DNA from: Branchiostoma lanceolatum
Lineage: Eukaryota > Chordata > Leptocardii > Amphioxiformes > Branchiostomatidae
Reading direction: 5' to 3'
Assembly: GCF_035083965.1 (NCBI RefSeq)
Contig: NC_089735.1
Span: forward strand, 15,002,501-15,066,500
DNA length: 64,000 bases
How positions within the stretch are numbered: position 1 is the stretch's first letter; the number at the start of each line of letters is the position of its first letter. Position numbers and translations under genes: made by a program. Shown here piece by piece: positions 37,211-49,700 of the stretch. The notes under the pieces are model-generated. The model was not told the origin of the DNA and did not search any database. It saw only the letters and a program-made list of their open reading frames with translations.

Positions 37211-38403
37211 TAAGTAGACGTGTACCATAGACTATAACAATATGTGATTCGTTTTTCACCATTATTCGGAATCAAAAGGCTACTTATTTTTTTAAGGAAA
37301 ATATCCCCATTTATGAACGAAAAAAAAAGAGTGTAAGTTCGAAGCATTGTTCATAACATTTTATATCTTTTCCGTAACAAGCCTTACATATGTTACCGGT
37401 AACGGACAGAGTACACTTTGGGTTTTTATCTTCGAAAGGAGACGCTTTTTGGCCACATCTTTTAGGAGTAGAAGCCGGGAAAACTCTAAAACGTCAGAGG
37501 GAACGGTAAATTATTGTCTTACAAGTGGCTAATCTAAATGTCAGGACCGTCTCATTCGAACGGCTGTTCAGGTATGTTACTGAATTTGGTGACAGGCATA
37601 AACCACCATACACTGGCTTCATGATCAGGAAAGGGATCGATGTGACTTGATCTGTCAGAGGGCCTGGCTAGCTGGCTTCACCTGCCAAACAATCATTCTG
37701 GGAACTGATTGCTACATTTTCGGCTTCTATTTGAAATTTTGATGTCATCTCAGGAGTTTTTTAAGGGGGAGAAATCTCACCCGTCGCTATAACTTTTACC
37801 AAGTCCATAATGCACCAACCAATACTAATGTCATTGTGCATTTTTCGTAAAACATAATAAATGTTGTGGAAAAATTATGGTGCCCGTAATTTGACTCATA
37901 TCAAATTGTAAAGGCTGGCGACGACAGTGTTTGGTACATTACCGGCCATATACGCCATCGGTGAACAAACTAGAGTTCTGCGAACACATTATCTTCGCCA
38001 AATAATCAATGCTTATCATGGAGAGTGATTAATATCTACATGCTTATCACCCCCTGCAAATTTGATCATACACCACACCGTTTGGAAGGTATGAGGGGTG
38101 GCGGGGGTGGTGGCAAATGAGTCCAGTCTAGATTGGGTTAAAATCATTTGGTGGTACAGGACTAGTATATGTATCTAGTGTGCTGATATACTAGTATGTT
38201 ATAACTGGTCATGAAAAAATATGAGTATGTTGATATTATATGGGCCACAAAGGTTTGATATTGCAGTGTTGTAAGTTGAAATTGATGATGAAATGGTAGA
38301 GTCCGTATGTATGAATAGAATTCATCTTTTTCCATATCCTACACATTTTGAAAGGCATAGTACAAGTGACTTTTCCGTACGCAGTGGTGCAGTTTTGGAG
38401 AAG
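37211..38403. other. Intergenic sequence, nothing recognised
   Basis: AT-rich, with no frame above 65 codons, RNA gene or clear repeat. A short gtatgttgatat-type repetition occurs near 38150-38240. Confidence 0.4.
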
Positions 38404-38580
38404 AGTACTCTCCAAGCAGAGGAGTAGGTCCGGCTGGTTTTTGACGTGTTTTTAGGTGTTTTTGTTAGGCTTTCCATTTTGTGCCCTTTTTGTTATGTCG
38501 TCAACCGTGTGTTGGACAAAAATTAATAAACTGAACACGTTAAAACCACGTAGGACCCACACCTCTGCTTGGACAGTACT
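38404..38580. mobile_element. Small foldback element (~177 bp)
   Basis: The left arm starts agtactctccaagcagagg and runs to gacgtgttt near 38450. The right arm, aacacgttaaaaccacgt through cctctgcttggacagtact, is its imperfect reverse complement. The ends carry agtact on both sides. Confidence 0.75.
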
Positions 38581-38935
38581 GAGCGCTCCATCTGTTTATT
38601 TACATGACCTTACAATAATTTTTAGGCAAGGCCCTCTGTTTATGTGACCTGTTTTCGGGGATACTGTCACATGTCCCATTATGAAATGCTGTGGATATAC
38701 AAACTTTCCTTACTAATGATGCAAATTAGCTCCTGATTTGAATGATTGTACTTCTACAATATGATGCAAGTTAAAACTACCAGTGTCCTGAAGAATTTCA
38801 TTTTTGCATTTTTAAACTGTATTTATTGGATCAATTCGACCGAAATCCAAAAAGAAAAAGAATTAACAAAAAACGAATCACTACGTACCGACCCTATTTT
38901 TTTCAGGAACTACACTACCAATAGTCGTTTTTCTT

Positions 38936-39984
38936 ATTATCTCCATGAAAAATGGAGATATAGTTTTGGGTGTGTCTGTTTGTTTGTCTGTCTGTTTGTT
39001 TGTGTTCCCGCACCACTCCAGTCAGCATAACTGAAGAGCCTCTTGATGGATTACAATGATATTTGGTATGTAGGCAGGTGTTGTGAAGCCGAAATTCAAG
39101 GTCGATTTTGGGCCCCCTGGTATGTGACCTTGGTACTGCAGCAGAACTTGAATTTTTGTATCTTTTGACCTGGACGTGCTGTGGTCTTGATTTTTGGGTG
39201 GCAGATACTTAGTAGCTTGTGATGTAATAAAAAAGTGGTGTAGGTTTGGGCCCCCTAGCAGCTTCCTTTGGAACTGCAGGGGCGTTTTAGTGAATATCTT
39301 CTAAGGAGAATAACTGAACAAAGGAACAACGGATTTGCATGATATTTAGTATGCAGGTAGCTTAGATAGAGATATACACAATGAAGTGCAAATTATGCTA
39401 ATTTGGACTTTATTTGCATAGCTAATGAGGAAAATGTATATTTGCAGTGTCTTCCATTATCAGACTCAAATACATGAAACATATGTAGTTTATGGAAAGT
39501 GAATCATCAACAGATACCAATTATGCAAATAATTTCCTAATTTGCATAATTAATGCAAAACACCATATCTCATCTAATTGGAAAATTATAGGACTGTCAA
39601 TATGAAACGTAGTGTGTAGGTAGCTTAGACAGAGATGTACATAATGAAGTGCAAATTATGCTAATTGGGACATAATTTGCAAAGCTAATGAGGAAAATCT
39701 ATATTTGCAGTGTTCTCCATTATCAGACTCAAATACATGTATTATATGTAGTTTATGGAAAATGGAGCATCAACAGATACCAATTTGGCAAATACATTCC
39801 TCATTTGCATGATTAATGCAAAAACACCATATTTCATCTAATTTGAAAATTATAGGACTGTCAATATTGCAACATGTGTAAGTTAGATAAAGGTGTTTAT
39901 GACCAAGCATATTTTATGCAAATGTGTCAGTCATTTGCATAGATAGAATTGTTCATGGAGATATGAGGTCGTGGAACTCTTGTT
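38936..39984. mobile_element. Dispersed non-autonomous repeat with ctccatg ends and internal 262-bp duplication
   Basis: The left edge is atctccatgaaaaatggaga, itself a small hairpin. The right edge is gttcatggagatatgaggtc followed by gtggaactcttg. Inside, gaagtgcaaattatgctaat occurs at about 39383 and 39645 as part of a 262-bp tandem duplication, with cagataccaatt and gcaaaacacc also repeated. No coding capacity is seen. Relatives lie at 11216-11560 and 35750-35786. Confidence 0.75.
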
Positions 39985-40602
39985 TTTCTTGTTTTTCCCT
40001 CTACAAAGAAAACGTTTCTGTCAGCAAGAATATCATTCTGTATACAGGAATTCCTGTATTAGCACAAACAAGAATCCCTGTTTTACGCCAAACAAGAATT
40101 GCATCCAATATTTTTTTTCTTAAGTGAACTTAAACCAAGAAAGTTCAAGAAAATAATTCTAGTAAAATCAAATTTTCAAGAAAAAATAACTTATGGGAAG
40201 AATCTGTAAGAATACAAATTTGACGAAACAAAAGCAAATCTTTCTAAACATAAGATAACAAGAAAGATAAGAAAAAATAAGAAAAAAGATAGTGTAGAAA
40301 CACACCATTTTTTCTTAGGCCTGAGCAGAAATCCTTTACTGATTCATTCCACAATCATCACCTTTAAAAATTAAATGTTTGATTTAGACGTCTACGAAAC
40401 ATGATACATTCCAAACAATAGTTCGGATAAGGTAGAACACGGGCAGCAGATTTCAAGTTAACTTATTCATATCTTTCCCTAACGATTCAACATTGACCAT
40501 GTTGCTGGTATCCAGAAACCCTTCATATTTTTTCTTGGATCTTATGGGGGATTCCCACACAATGTTTTGTGCCCTAAAGCCGAGGCCTAGCTAATACATT
40601 GA
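39985..40602. other. AT-rich 3' flank of the LDLa/F5-8C gene
   Basis: The sequence is A-rich on the plus strand, with repeated aagaatt and caagaaa words. No gene was recognised. It follows the minus-strand stop at 40603-40605, so it probably includes that gene's 3' UTR. Confidence 0.4.
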
Positions 40603-40700
40603 TTAGAAAGCCAGGCGGTAGAAAATCTGACTGCACAGTGCAGCGGCTGTTATCCAAATAACGGCCTGGTCCTTGGATCCATGGCTCTCTGTGTAGAGCC
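40603..40700 (-). CDS. Last exon: GPI-anchor-like signal and stop
   Basis: AG acceptor at 40701-40702, phase 1. It encodes 31 residues: a small polar segment (GSKDQ) followed by about 18 hydrophobic residues and TAA, with no basic cytoplasmic tail. The open frame and phase match the exon ending at 51112. The A1 repeat of the inserted element begins 150 bp upstream in gene direction. Confidence 0.7.
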
Positions 40701-43700
40701 CTGTAAGGAAACAAAGAAGAAAAAATAAATAGTAACAGCATTTATTTAGCATTGTAATAAAAACGACAACCTTTATTGGTAAGTTATAAATATACTACAC
40801 CAGGCCTTCTTGAGGGGTTAATAAATGAATATGATTTGTTAACATGTGACCTATTTAACATGCACAGCCATTGGTCAGACGGTGTGACGTCATACCCCCT
40901 ATGTAAATAAGGTATAGTGCCCTATAGTACACTTTCATGTGAGCTCCGTGTGCTCCACACGTCGACCCTTACGCTCCCTTCCCCGTGAACGCCACGCAGA
41001 AACATGCCGATTGTCGACAACGTCTTCGGCGGGAGGTGTCTGAGTTGAAGCCCGAAGCGGTTTGTTTGGCTACACAGCACTTGAATGTTTCCCATAAGGT
41101 TGGGCGTATAGTAGCGTTTTGTGGCGTGGCGCTATGCTTTGTTGTTTCTCGTTTTAAGTGGTTCTTGTTGCGTTTTGTGAGAGAATTCTTTTGTCCGGGC
41201 AGTTTTTGTTAACGGTAAATGTTTTGTCCCGGTTTCCGTTTTTTCTGGATGTGTTTTGTGGTCTTTTTATTTGTGGTTGTGGTCATTTTGAGGTAAGTTT
41301 TAGGCCGTGGTTTACGTTCGGTCGTCGTAGAGCGTGGTCGTCTTTCATTTTCAGTGGCCGTGTAGAATCCACTTCAATCCTCTTCGGAGATGGGCGAGAG
41401 GCGCTTTTTTCCAGTTTGGGTGTGTGTTTTGCTTGTACGTTTGTATTTTTTGTATGTTATTTGTGTGTTTTTTGGTGACCCTTCGAGCCAGATTTGAGGA
41501 TTGAGGGACAGCAGTGGTGGCCGAGTCGCTGGGTAGCAAGATGGCTACCTCGAGAAAAGTTTCTTTCAGGGATAGAATCCAGTGACATCCTTTGCGGTGG
41601 AAGGCCAGGGATACCTACAACCAACGTGGATGAGCGACGCAGACTTAGAGGTTGGCTGTTTTGATGTTTTTTCTTCCGTTTTTGGTGACCGTTGCAGGCT
41701 GGAGCCGTGCATTTTTGTTTAGATTTGGTGCCCAAATCTCAGAACAGCAAGATTGCCATTTTGGGATTGTTTTTTGTGAGGGTTAGAATCTGTTGCCATC
41801 CGTCGCTTTTAAAAGCAAGGGAGGTACGCAGTTTACGTTGTTGAGTGTTGCAGTTTGAGAGTGTGGACGTTTTCATGTTATTTTTGACTCTGCTCTAAAA
41901 ATGACATGTTTATCCCCATTTTTGCGAGGCAGGGTTTTCGTCTGTCTCCTCGTGGTGGGGTTTGCTCTAGCTCAGTGCCGGGACTGTCCACCAAGACGGG
42001 ATTTATTCCTGTATCGTCGTGTTGCAGCATCCCCCTGCCTTGGGCTTAAGCGGATTCGGGCGGCAGTTCCCCAGGTTACAGGTTACCGACATGTGCATTT
42101 TTTTTTTTTTTATTCTCATGCCTTACTCGTTTCCGTCACCGGTACGTGCGTAAGATTGTGGTGTTTTGTTTTCTGTCAGTGGTGCGACAGCTTGTGACGG
42201 TTGTGAGGCATGAAAGGCCTGGGCTGCCCATGTTATCGTGGCTTGCTCACCTTTGGGGACCAGGCAGGGGGGAAAAAGAGCGTGTGTGGCTTTGTACGGG
42301 TGGAGATGTGTTGTTGGTTAATCGAGTTGTGTGAACGGTTGTCGGGGGTATGTTTGGTTGATCGTGTTTTGACCTGATCCCGGCCACGTTCTAATGATCT
42401 GCATTATGTGTACAGGAAAGGTGGATCTTGACGTTCTTTACAACTGACACGAACCCTACCACCAAGATGCAGCGTGCGGAGGCACATGGGCAGCCCGCGG
42501 GCCTGGTTCGACCTCCTCTGTTGCCCTCGTGGATCCGCGGACAACCCTAGGGACTGACGCTCTCCACGTAAACGTGAGTTTGTTTTACTTGCGGAGCTTT
42601 TGGTTCCAGTTTGCTTACCTTTTTTTGTTGTTGCTTCATTTGCCGTCCATTTCTTCATTCGTGCTCGTCTCAGGGAATTCTGAGAGAGTGCCTCCAGCGG
42701 GAGAAAGTGCCGTGTGAGAGGTACGGGCTGGAGGAAGGCCGTGAGAGACAGTGAGGGTCCTGGAGGGACAGGCCACGAGCGCAAGTAAAAATGTGTGTTT
42801 TAACCGAGAGACAGTCCTGGAGGGACAGGCCACGAGCTCAAGTAAAATGTGTGTTTAACCGAGAGACAGTCCTGGAGGGACAGGCCACGAGCTCAAGTAA
42901 AATGCGTGTTTTAACCGAGAGACAGTGAGGGTCCTGGAGGGACAGGCCACGAGCTCAAATAAAATGTGTGTTTTAACCGAGAGACAGTCCTGGAGGGACA
43001 GGCCACGAGCTCAAGTAAAATGTGTGTTTTAACCGAGAGACAGTGAGGGTCCTGGAGGGACAGGCTACGAGCTCAAGTAAAAATGTGTGGTTTAACCGAG
43101 AGCCGGAGAGAATCCCGAGGGGACAGGCTACGAGCTCAAGTCACCATTCTTGTGACTTCATGGTGAAGGTCCCAGGCGGGGCACCGTGGGGTGCCGCGGG
43201 AAAGCTACGAGCTCAAGTCACCATTTGGTGGCTTCACTGAGAAAGTCCCGGGCGATGCACCGTCGGGCCCCGCGGGCAGACTACAGGCTCAATTGCAAGT
43301 CACTATTTTTTTTTGTGACTTAATTGACAGGCTACCGGCGGTCCAGTCGTAGCGCCTTCATTTTACTCTTTTGGGAAGAGGTCTTGAAAGGAGAGTGAAG
43401 CATGGGTTGGCTTCGTTACACCCCACCCTGCTTTTACACAGGCAGGGATAGGACATAAACTGAGGGAAACCGCGTGTGACAGAAGCCTTGCATAAGCCCA
43501 TCGGCAATTTAAAGACGACGTGTGTTGAAATTGCTCTTGCAGTTGACTTTAAGAGGGCTGGGTAAGATGAACGACTACGCAGTGGTTTGCGTCACACACA
43601 AGTGAAGATGGCAGGTCCGGGAACGTGGCCTGGTAGACCACCCTCTGCCTCCGCTCAGTCTTGAAGCTACGGATCCAGGGTATCACGGCCGGGCGAACTC

Positions 43701-46700
43701 CGATGTCTAGCAAGGACCGAATAGCATTTATGTGGTCAACCTTGTCAAATGCTTTAGACAGGTCGGTGGTAACAAGTGTACAGACTGACTTTGGCATTGA
43801 CATGGATTTGCACAGGAAGTCAACCAAGTTGACCAGGGCGTGTGTCGTCGATCTTTGTTTCCTGCCGCAAAATTTGCGGGGATCTAGTCTTTTAAATATA
43901 TTTTGTCCTATCCAATCTGCCACGAAGCGTTCACTGAGTTTAGACGACTTTGGAATAAGTGATATGGGTCGGAGTTCGTCGACGTTTGGTTGACTAGACG
44001 TTGACAGGGGAACTGCGTTAGCTTCCCTTCAGTGACTAGAAACGATGCCTTACCTGACTGAATGGGTTGTGTAGGTCACAGAGAGGCGTGCTCAGTTCAC
44101 ATGCGAAGTCCTGTAGAATACAGGCAGGTATGTTGTCGGGACCGGGACTCTTGTAGTTGTTGGTGGGCCGCAAGTTTGAGTAAACATTCAAGACTTGGAG
44201 GTCAGGTAAAGCCTTACTGTGGTCAGTGGATACTAAAGAGCAAAAGGCATTAGGTTTGTCACAAGCCTTGAATATAGAGTTTGTCATGTCTAAAAGGCAG
44301 TGGGTTGTGGATCTACCCTTGATACCTCCAAATTGTTGGGGATCAATGTGAGGAAGGATGTCGGACATAGCCCACTGGCAGATGAAATGTTCTGCTACTT
44401 TGCTCAACAGTGAAGTTAACGAAATAGGGCGGAGGTCGTTAATGGACGGGGGCTTGGTCTTCGGGACAGGAACAACGGTGGCGTTTTTCCATTCGTCTGG
44501 CACAGTGCCTAGCTGGAGTGAATAATTGAGTATATCTGCAAGTGGTACACTCAGTTCGTACGCGAACTCTCTGATCAGCTTACCTGGAATGCCATCAGGG
44601 CCAGCTGCCTTACGAGTCTTGACTTTTTGCAGCTTCGCGTACACGTCCCAGGGACTCACGGTGGGCGGTGGAAGGGATGGCAAATAGGCAGGTAACGACG
44701 ACAAGTCCAACGGTGGCAGGGAGGTGATCACTGATGCCAGTGATTTGTTTATTGCGTTAGCAGTGTTATATGTGTCACTGGGGTCCAGTTCGTCGATGTG
44801 GGTGACAGGTTCCGAACGGGTACAGTTGGCCATAATGTGTGGTTGATTCACTTGCAGGGAGTCGACAGTGCTCACCAAGTGGTCGATCAATAACTCACTG
44901 TGTGGGGAGTCAGGGGTTGAGTAGGCGGCGCAAACCGCTAGACAGGATAAGTTGCGGGGGAGTCGACGGGGCCGTACCTTCACCCAGGTACACTCCAACT
45001 CCTCAGGAACGGGGATGTGCAGGACGCTATAGGGTATGTCATTCCTGACATAGACTGCAACTCCACCTCCCGATCGTCCTGCACGTGCCCGGGAGTACGT
45101 CGTGTAGCCTTGGATGTCAGTCATCTCAGCTGGCGATTGCTTACGGAACCATGTCTCAGAAACAATGGCAACGCCGGTATCAAGGTCTCGAAGGCGTATT
45201 TCGAATTCCTCAAGTTTATTGCACAGCGATCGGGCGTTGATGAGGAACAGTGAGGGTAGATTGTAGGTATGTCTTTGTTTTGGCTCTGGGTGAGCGGCAG
45301 GTGGATGCTTGTTGAGTGTCTGAGACGCAACAATCCTTGTCAAAACACGGTTTGTTGTACCACTTGTAGTGCAAAGACGGTTTTCAGTCAGGAACGATTG
45401 GAATTCATCCAGCTGGTTCGTTGTAAACAAATCATTGCCCATCAAGGCCGGTCGGAGAATGTTAGCTGATTTGCATGTGTTTACTTGTATGTGGCACGAC
45501 TCGAGCATGGACGCCGAGCATTTACATGGGATGGGTCTATTGCCAATAATGGGGTGGATCTTACGTTGGAAGTGTATTCTTGCCTTCTTCCCCCTTGGCC
45601 TGCTTCTCCATTTCTAGACTCCCAGGCGAAGAAGGTTCCTTTGAGGTTTGGGTCGGTCGGCAGGGCTGCACGTTTCAGTCCTCGCAAGAACTTCAGGGAG
45701 TACGACAGCGACGCCTGCGTCCACGCCGTAGCTATGGCAGTGTGGTCGGTTTGATCGATACCGGGGGCGTGGATCAAGTTGGCCTTTTTGTTCATGTCTC
45801 ACATGGCCTTGAGACCGTTGTACCATGACCTAGGTTTGCCCTTCTTGCGCCCCTCTCTCTTTGAACCTTGTCCCTGTAAAACTTAGACGTGACAGTGAGA
45901 CTCCCAGACGTGAAAGTTCTCTGTCTGCTTTATCAGGTGATTGATTCTGGGTGTTTTGCAGGGTTTGTCACTGTGGTGTGGTTTGACAGTTTTAGTTGGG
46001 GCAGAACTTGGCGATGGCACAGGTCAGGGGGGCTATAGAAGGCGTCAGCCTTTTCGTCAGTCGTGGTTGCAGTGAAAACTTCTCTCCAAGGTTGGGTAGT
46101 AGTCTATCTCCCAAAGTTGCTCAGATTAGGCTCGTGAATGTTACGAGTAAGCATCTTTCTACAGTCATTTTGTTTAAGCTTCACTTGAGCTTTCCAGGAT
46201 ACGGCAGTGGTTACTGAGTTCAATCGGTGGGAGGATTTCGGTAGTTTTTTAGCACTTTTTCATGGTTTTGTCACGATAAGATTAAGGTTGGCGCTTCCCC
46301 TGGTGCTGTTCCGAACAACTTGAGAGATCCTGAGAGAGAGCACGGTCTAAGAGGATGTTGGGGATATACATCTGATTGAAGTCCCCTAGATGGCCGATAC
46401 CAATGTTCTAAAAAGCTGTACGCATTTGATCCGGAAATGAAATGAGGTGTTCTATGAGTTAATCGTCGTGCGGTGACGGCGGCGGTGAGTACGAGGTGCG
46501 TACGGTGATCGACGAAAACTGACGAGTCATGCGTTGTGGTCGCACGTACACCCACAGGTATTCCAGCTGTTCTGGGACAGTGATTTCAGATATGACACGG
46601 GACGGTATGCCGTCGCGCACCTACACTGCTGCCCCACCGCCGCGACGATCTGTGCGACATTTAGAGTACACGGGGTATCTCTCGTCTGACGTTCTTGTGG

Positions 46701-49700
46701 CGTGGAAAGAGAAAACCAGGACCCAGAGATCGCAGCAATGTCCACGTTATTGCTCGATAGAACGGCCTGGAATCCGTCAGTTTTGTTGGCAACAGATCGT
46801 GGATTGGTAAGAAGGAATGTCGGCACTGCATACACCACAGTTTTGATGTTCGCTAAACTTAAGTTTGCGCGGGATAACAGAGTCTGTTGTTCACGCTGGA
46901 GTGGGTATTTGCATGTGGCTGAGAGGGGGTGATTCCACTCCTGGCTGCTGTTGAGGGAAAGATTTTTGCAGAGGACGTTGGACAATCTCCACATGAACGA
47001 GCTAACTGCTGGATGACTTCGGGGAAAAGGAAAGTACAACACCTACGGCTAGCACAGATGAGACAGGTGACACAGGAGAGAACTATGGTAAGATATCGTG
47101 GAAGGGAAGTGAAGTAAAGGCGGCAGTTTGTCTAGAGTTTAGGGAAAGCCAGTTTGAGGCTGCTGGAGGTACAGACTCGCGAGATCGCGTCTCAGTGCAA
47201 TGCTCCGGACGCTGGGTTGGTATGGTGTGTTAAAGGGCAAGATTATCCGCAAACTTGAAAGTGTTAGTCCCACCACTTGTAAGTCAGTGTAACGAGTACT
47301 CCTGCAGCTGGCATTGGGTGTTTTAGGCGGAGTGGGTAAACCAGGGGTAGCAAATTTGTTTTCTCTACAAGGGGAAGGCTTACTCGTGAAGTCTTTGGGA
47401 AGCCTTCTGAGAGAGTATGACATGGTTGGCAAGATTTTATGGAAGTTTTGGTTTCGACGACGTCCAGATGTCGGTAAAATGCACTCGTAGCGAGCTGGGC
47501 TGTGAAAGGTCGGAGTTGGAGCCCGTAAGGTTTTGTACATTTGGGAATGGTTTTATTTCGGGGGAAAAGGGAACAGGGCGGCCAGAAGGGCCTTAAGTGG
47601 CGTCAGATTACTATTGGGTGTTCAGAGAACTGGTCCGTCCAGGTATACACTGCTCGTATAATATCCAGTCCTGTCATGGTGAGGGTCAGGTTTGTTTGAC
47701 GGTCGCGACCGGGAACATTGTTGTTTCCTCTAGTTGATAGCAGTACTTGCTAAAAAGTTGCCCTGATCGGACGAGTATCTCAGTGAATGTCTCAGAGTTC
47801 TACGCGGTGAGCGGATGGGTAGCAGTTCCAGTTGGGAGTAGGCGGTGGCGTAGGAGGTATATTCCACACGCAGGGTGGCGGTTGTTCGACTCCCTCGATC
47901 TTTTTCACTTATCCACGTATTTGGCTGTCTGAAGCGGCATTTTCGAGAACGTGATGAGTGTGGGAGGTATACACCGTAATAGGGTCGTTATTGCAGAGAT
48001 GAAGGGGTTATACCTTCCTGAGGAAGTATAAGCGCTGTTTTGTTTGGTACGCTTTGAGTCCTGGTAAGAGTTTTCTTAGAGTTCAGCCTGGGGGATAACG
48101 CCTATCACCCTCGTAATGTTCATTCGTTGAATGTTCCCCTTTTTCTGGGAGCAAATCGATAGTGTGTGACATGAGTCTTCCTGAATTGGATATGCAACAT
48201 TTTGTTTGTCTTTGGGCGTAGTCTCATGTTGTTAAGGGGCTGTGGAATGTTGGGAGGACTGAATTTGGGGGTTTGTCAGGTCAAGTCATCCACTAAATTT
48301 TCAGCCTTAAGAGCCAGCGGAGCGCGTGGCTCTGGTAATTTTGGCTGGGAAAGTCAGGGGTATAGGTGGAGTCGGAATATGTTCCATGGTAATAGTACCG
48401 GACAGTCCAGCTTGAGTGGGTAAGGTCTAAGGAAGGCTTTAATCCATCTGGTCATGAAGGGCGCGGTTCAAGTTCAAGCAGGCGTTGGGTATACGGCGCA
48501 GTCTCTGACACGGTTAAACCTTTTTTTGGTAAGTCATTGTAACAAGGGAACTGCACTCGTCCGGAACTAAGACTTTGTCGGAATAAGGTATTAGGAATTA
48601 TGCGGTACAAACTGTTAGAAAGGCATCGGAGAGGGAAGATTAGTTTTTCTTAGGTTTGGGATGGTAAGAGAGGGGTTTAGGTAAGGAAAGGCTGGTGGTA
48701 GGATGGATGCGCGATGAGGAAGGGGTAGGACAAAAGTGAGAGTGGCATGAGAGTGGGCATCTTATGAGAGAGGGGTAAGATAAGGGAGGGGTGATAAAGA
48801 TAAGAATAAGGGAGATGAGCAAGGGATGATTGGGAAGAGTTAAGATGAGAGAGGGGGAGGTGAGAAGGCACCAAGTATCTTAGTTTGTTCTGATGTGGAG
48901 AATAAAACGGAAGGAACGGGCTCAACAGCCAGAGACGGCGAAAAGCGAAAGACGACGATTCTCCGCATCACTCACACAGGAGGACCTAGGGCTACGCATG
49001 ATAAATAGGATACTATTTAACATGCACAGCCATTGGTCAGACGGTGTGACGTCATACCCCCTATGTAAATAAGGTATAGTGCCCTATAGTACACTTTCAT
49101 GTGAGCTCCGGGTCCTCCGGCCACGTCTGGAGCCTGAAGCGTACCCGCCCGCCCTCCCCGGACATGTTTCTGCTTGGCTAGAGGTATGCGCCCGCTTTAG
49201 GGCGGTCGCCTCAGCACATAGGTGCCTTTAGGCTTCAGACGACGATTCTCCGCATCACTCACACAGGAGGACCTAGGGCTACGCATGATAAATAGGATAC
49301 TGTGCTTAACCCAGTGGGGCAAACATGTACAATAGAGGTCTTCATTCCATTCCAATAAGTGGTAAAATTGTCAACCTTTGTAAGAATTTGGATATTTTCG
49401 AATGTAGTTTTAATCAGTGATGCATAACATTATTGATCTTTGTACAAAATGTACTATACAATGTATATATGAATGTTAACTTTTAACCTTACTGATTGTG
49501 TTTGTAACAAAATGACTGTCTTTACCCAGCATTGCACGAAATGGCATCGGATCCTGACGTATCCGGGAAGGAGAAACGGGATCCGGAACCTAAGATCCGT
49601 AAGAATCCGGACGGATACGGGGGCCGTATTGTACTTAAACAACTCAAATTTACCTACATTTACTACATAATTATGGAAGTGGTACACTGATGTGGTATAC

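Larger units (their letters stand above)
40851..49301. mobile_element. Split-direct-repeat retrotransposon (Ngaro/PAT/DIRS-type ends), 8.45 kb
   Basis: Four terminal blocks are visible. A1 is 40851-40948 and A2 is 49013-49110, identical over 98 bp. B1 is 48950-49014 and B2 is 49237-49301, identical over 65 bp. The order A1, interior, B1-A2, B2 is that of tyrosine-recombinase retrotransposons. B1 and A2 overlap at the dinucleotide CT; B2 ends in ...atact and A1 starts ctattt, so joining B2 to A1 would recreate the B1/A2 junction, as the circular-intermediate model predicts. No target duplication flanks it. No tyrosine recombinase or Ngaro-type reverse transcriptase was recognised inside; the interior has decayed LINE pieces and minisatellites. 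It is probably a non-autonomous copy that moved recently, since the repeats are identical. Confidence 0.82.

Noticed and set aside
40985-41478. Plus-strand frames just after A1 as a gag-like protein of the split-repeat element
   Set aside because: They are short (75 and 106 codons), biased by T-rich sequence, and show no zinc knuckle or other gag feature.
48640-48925. Proline/serine-rich minus-strand frames of 60-82 codons
   Set aside because: They translate a purine-rich low-complexity tract and have no start context or domain.
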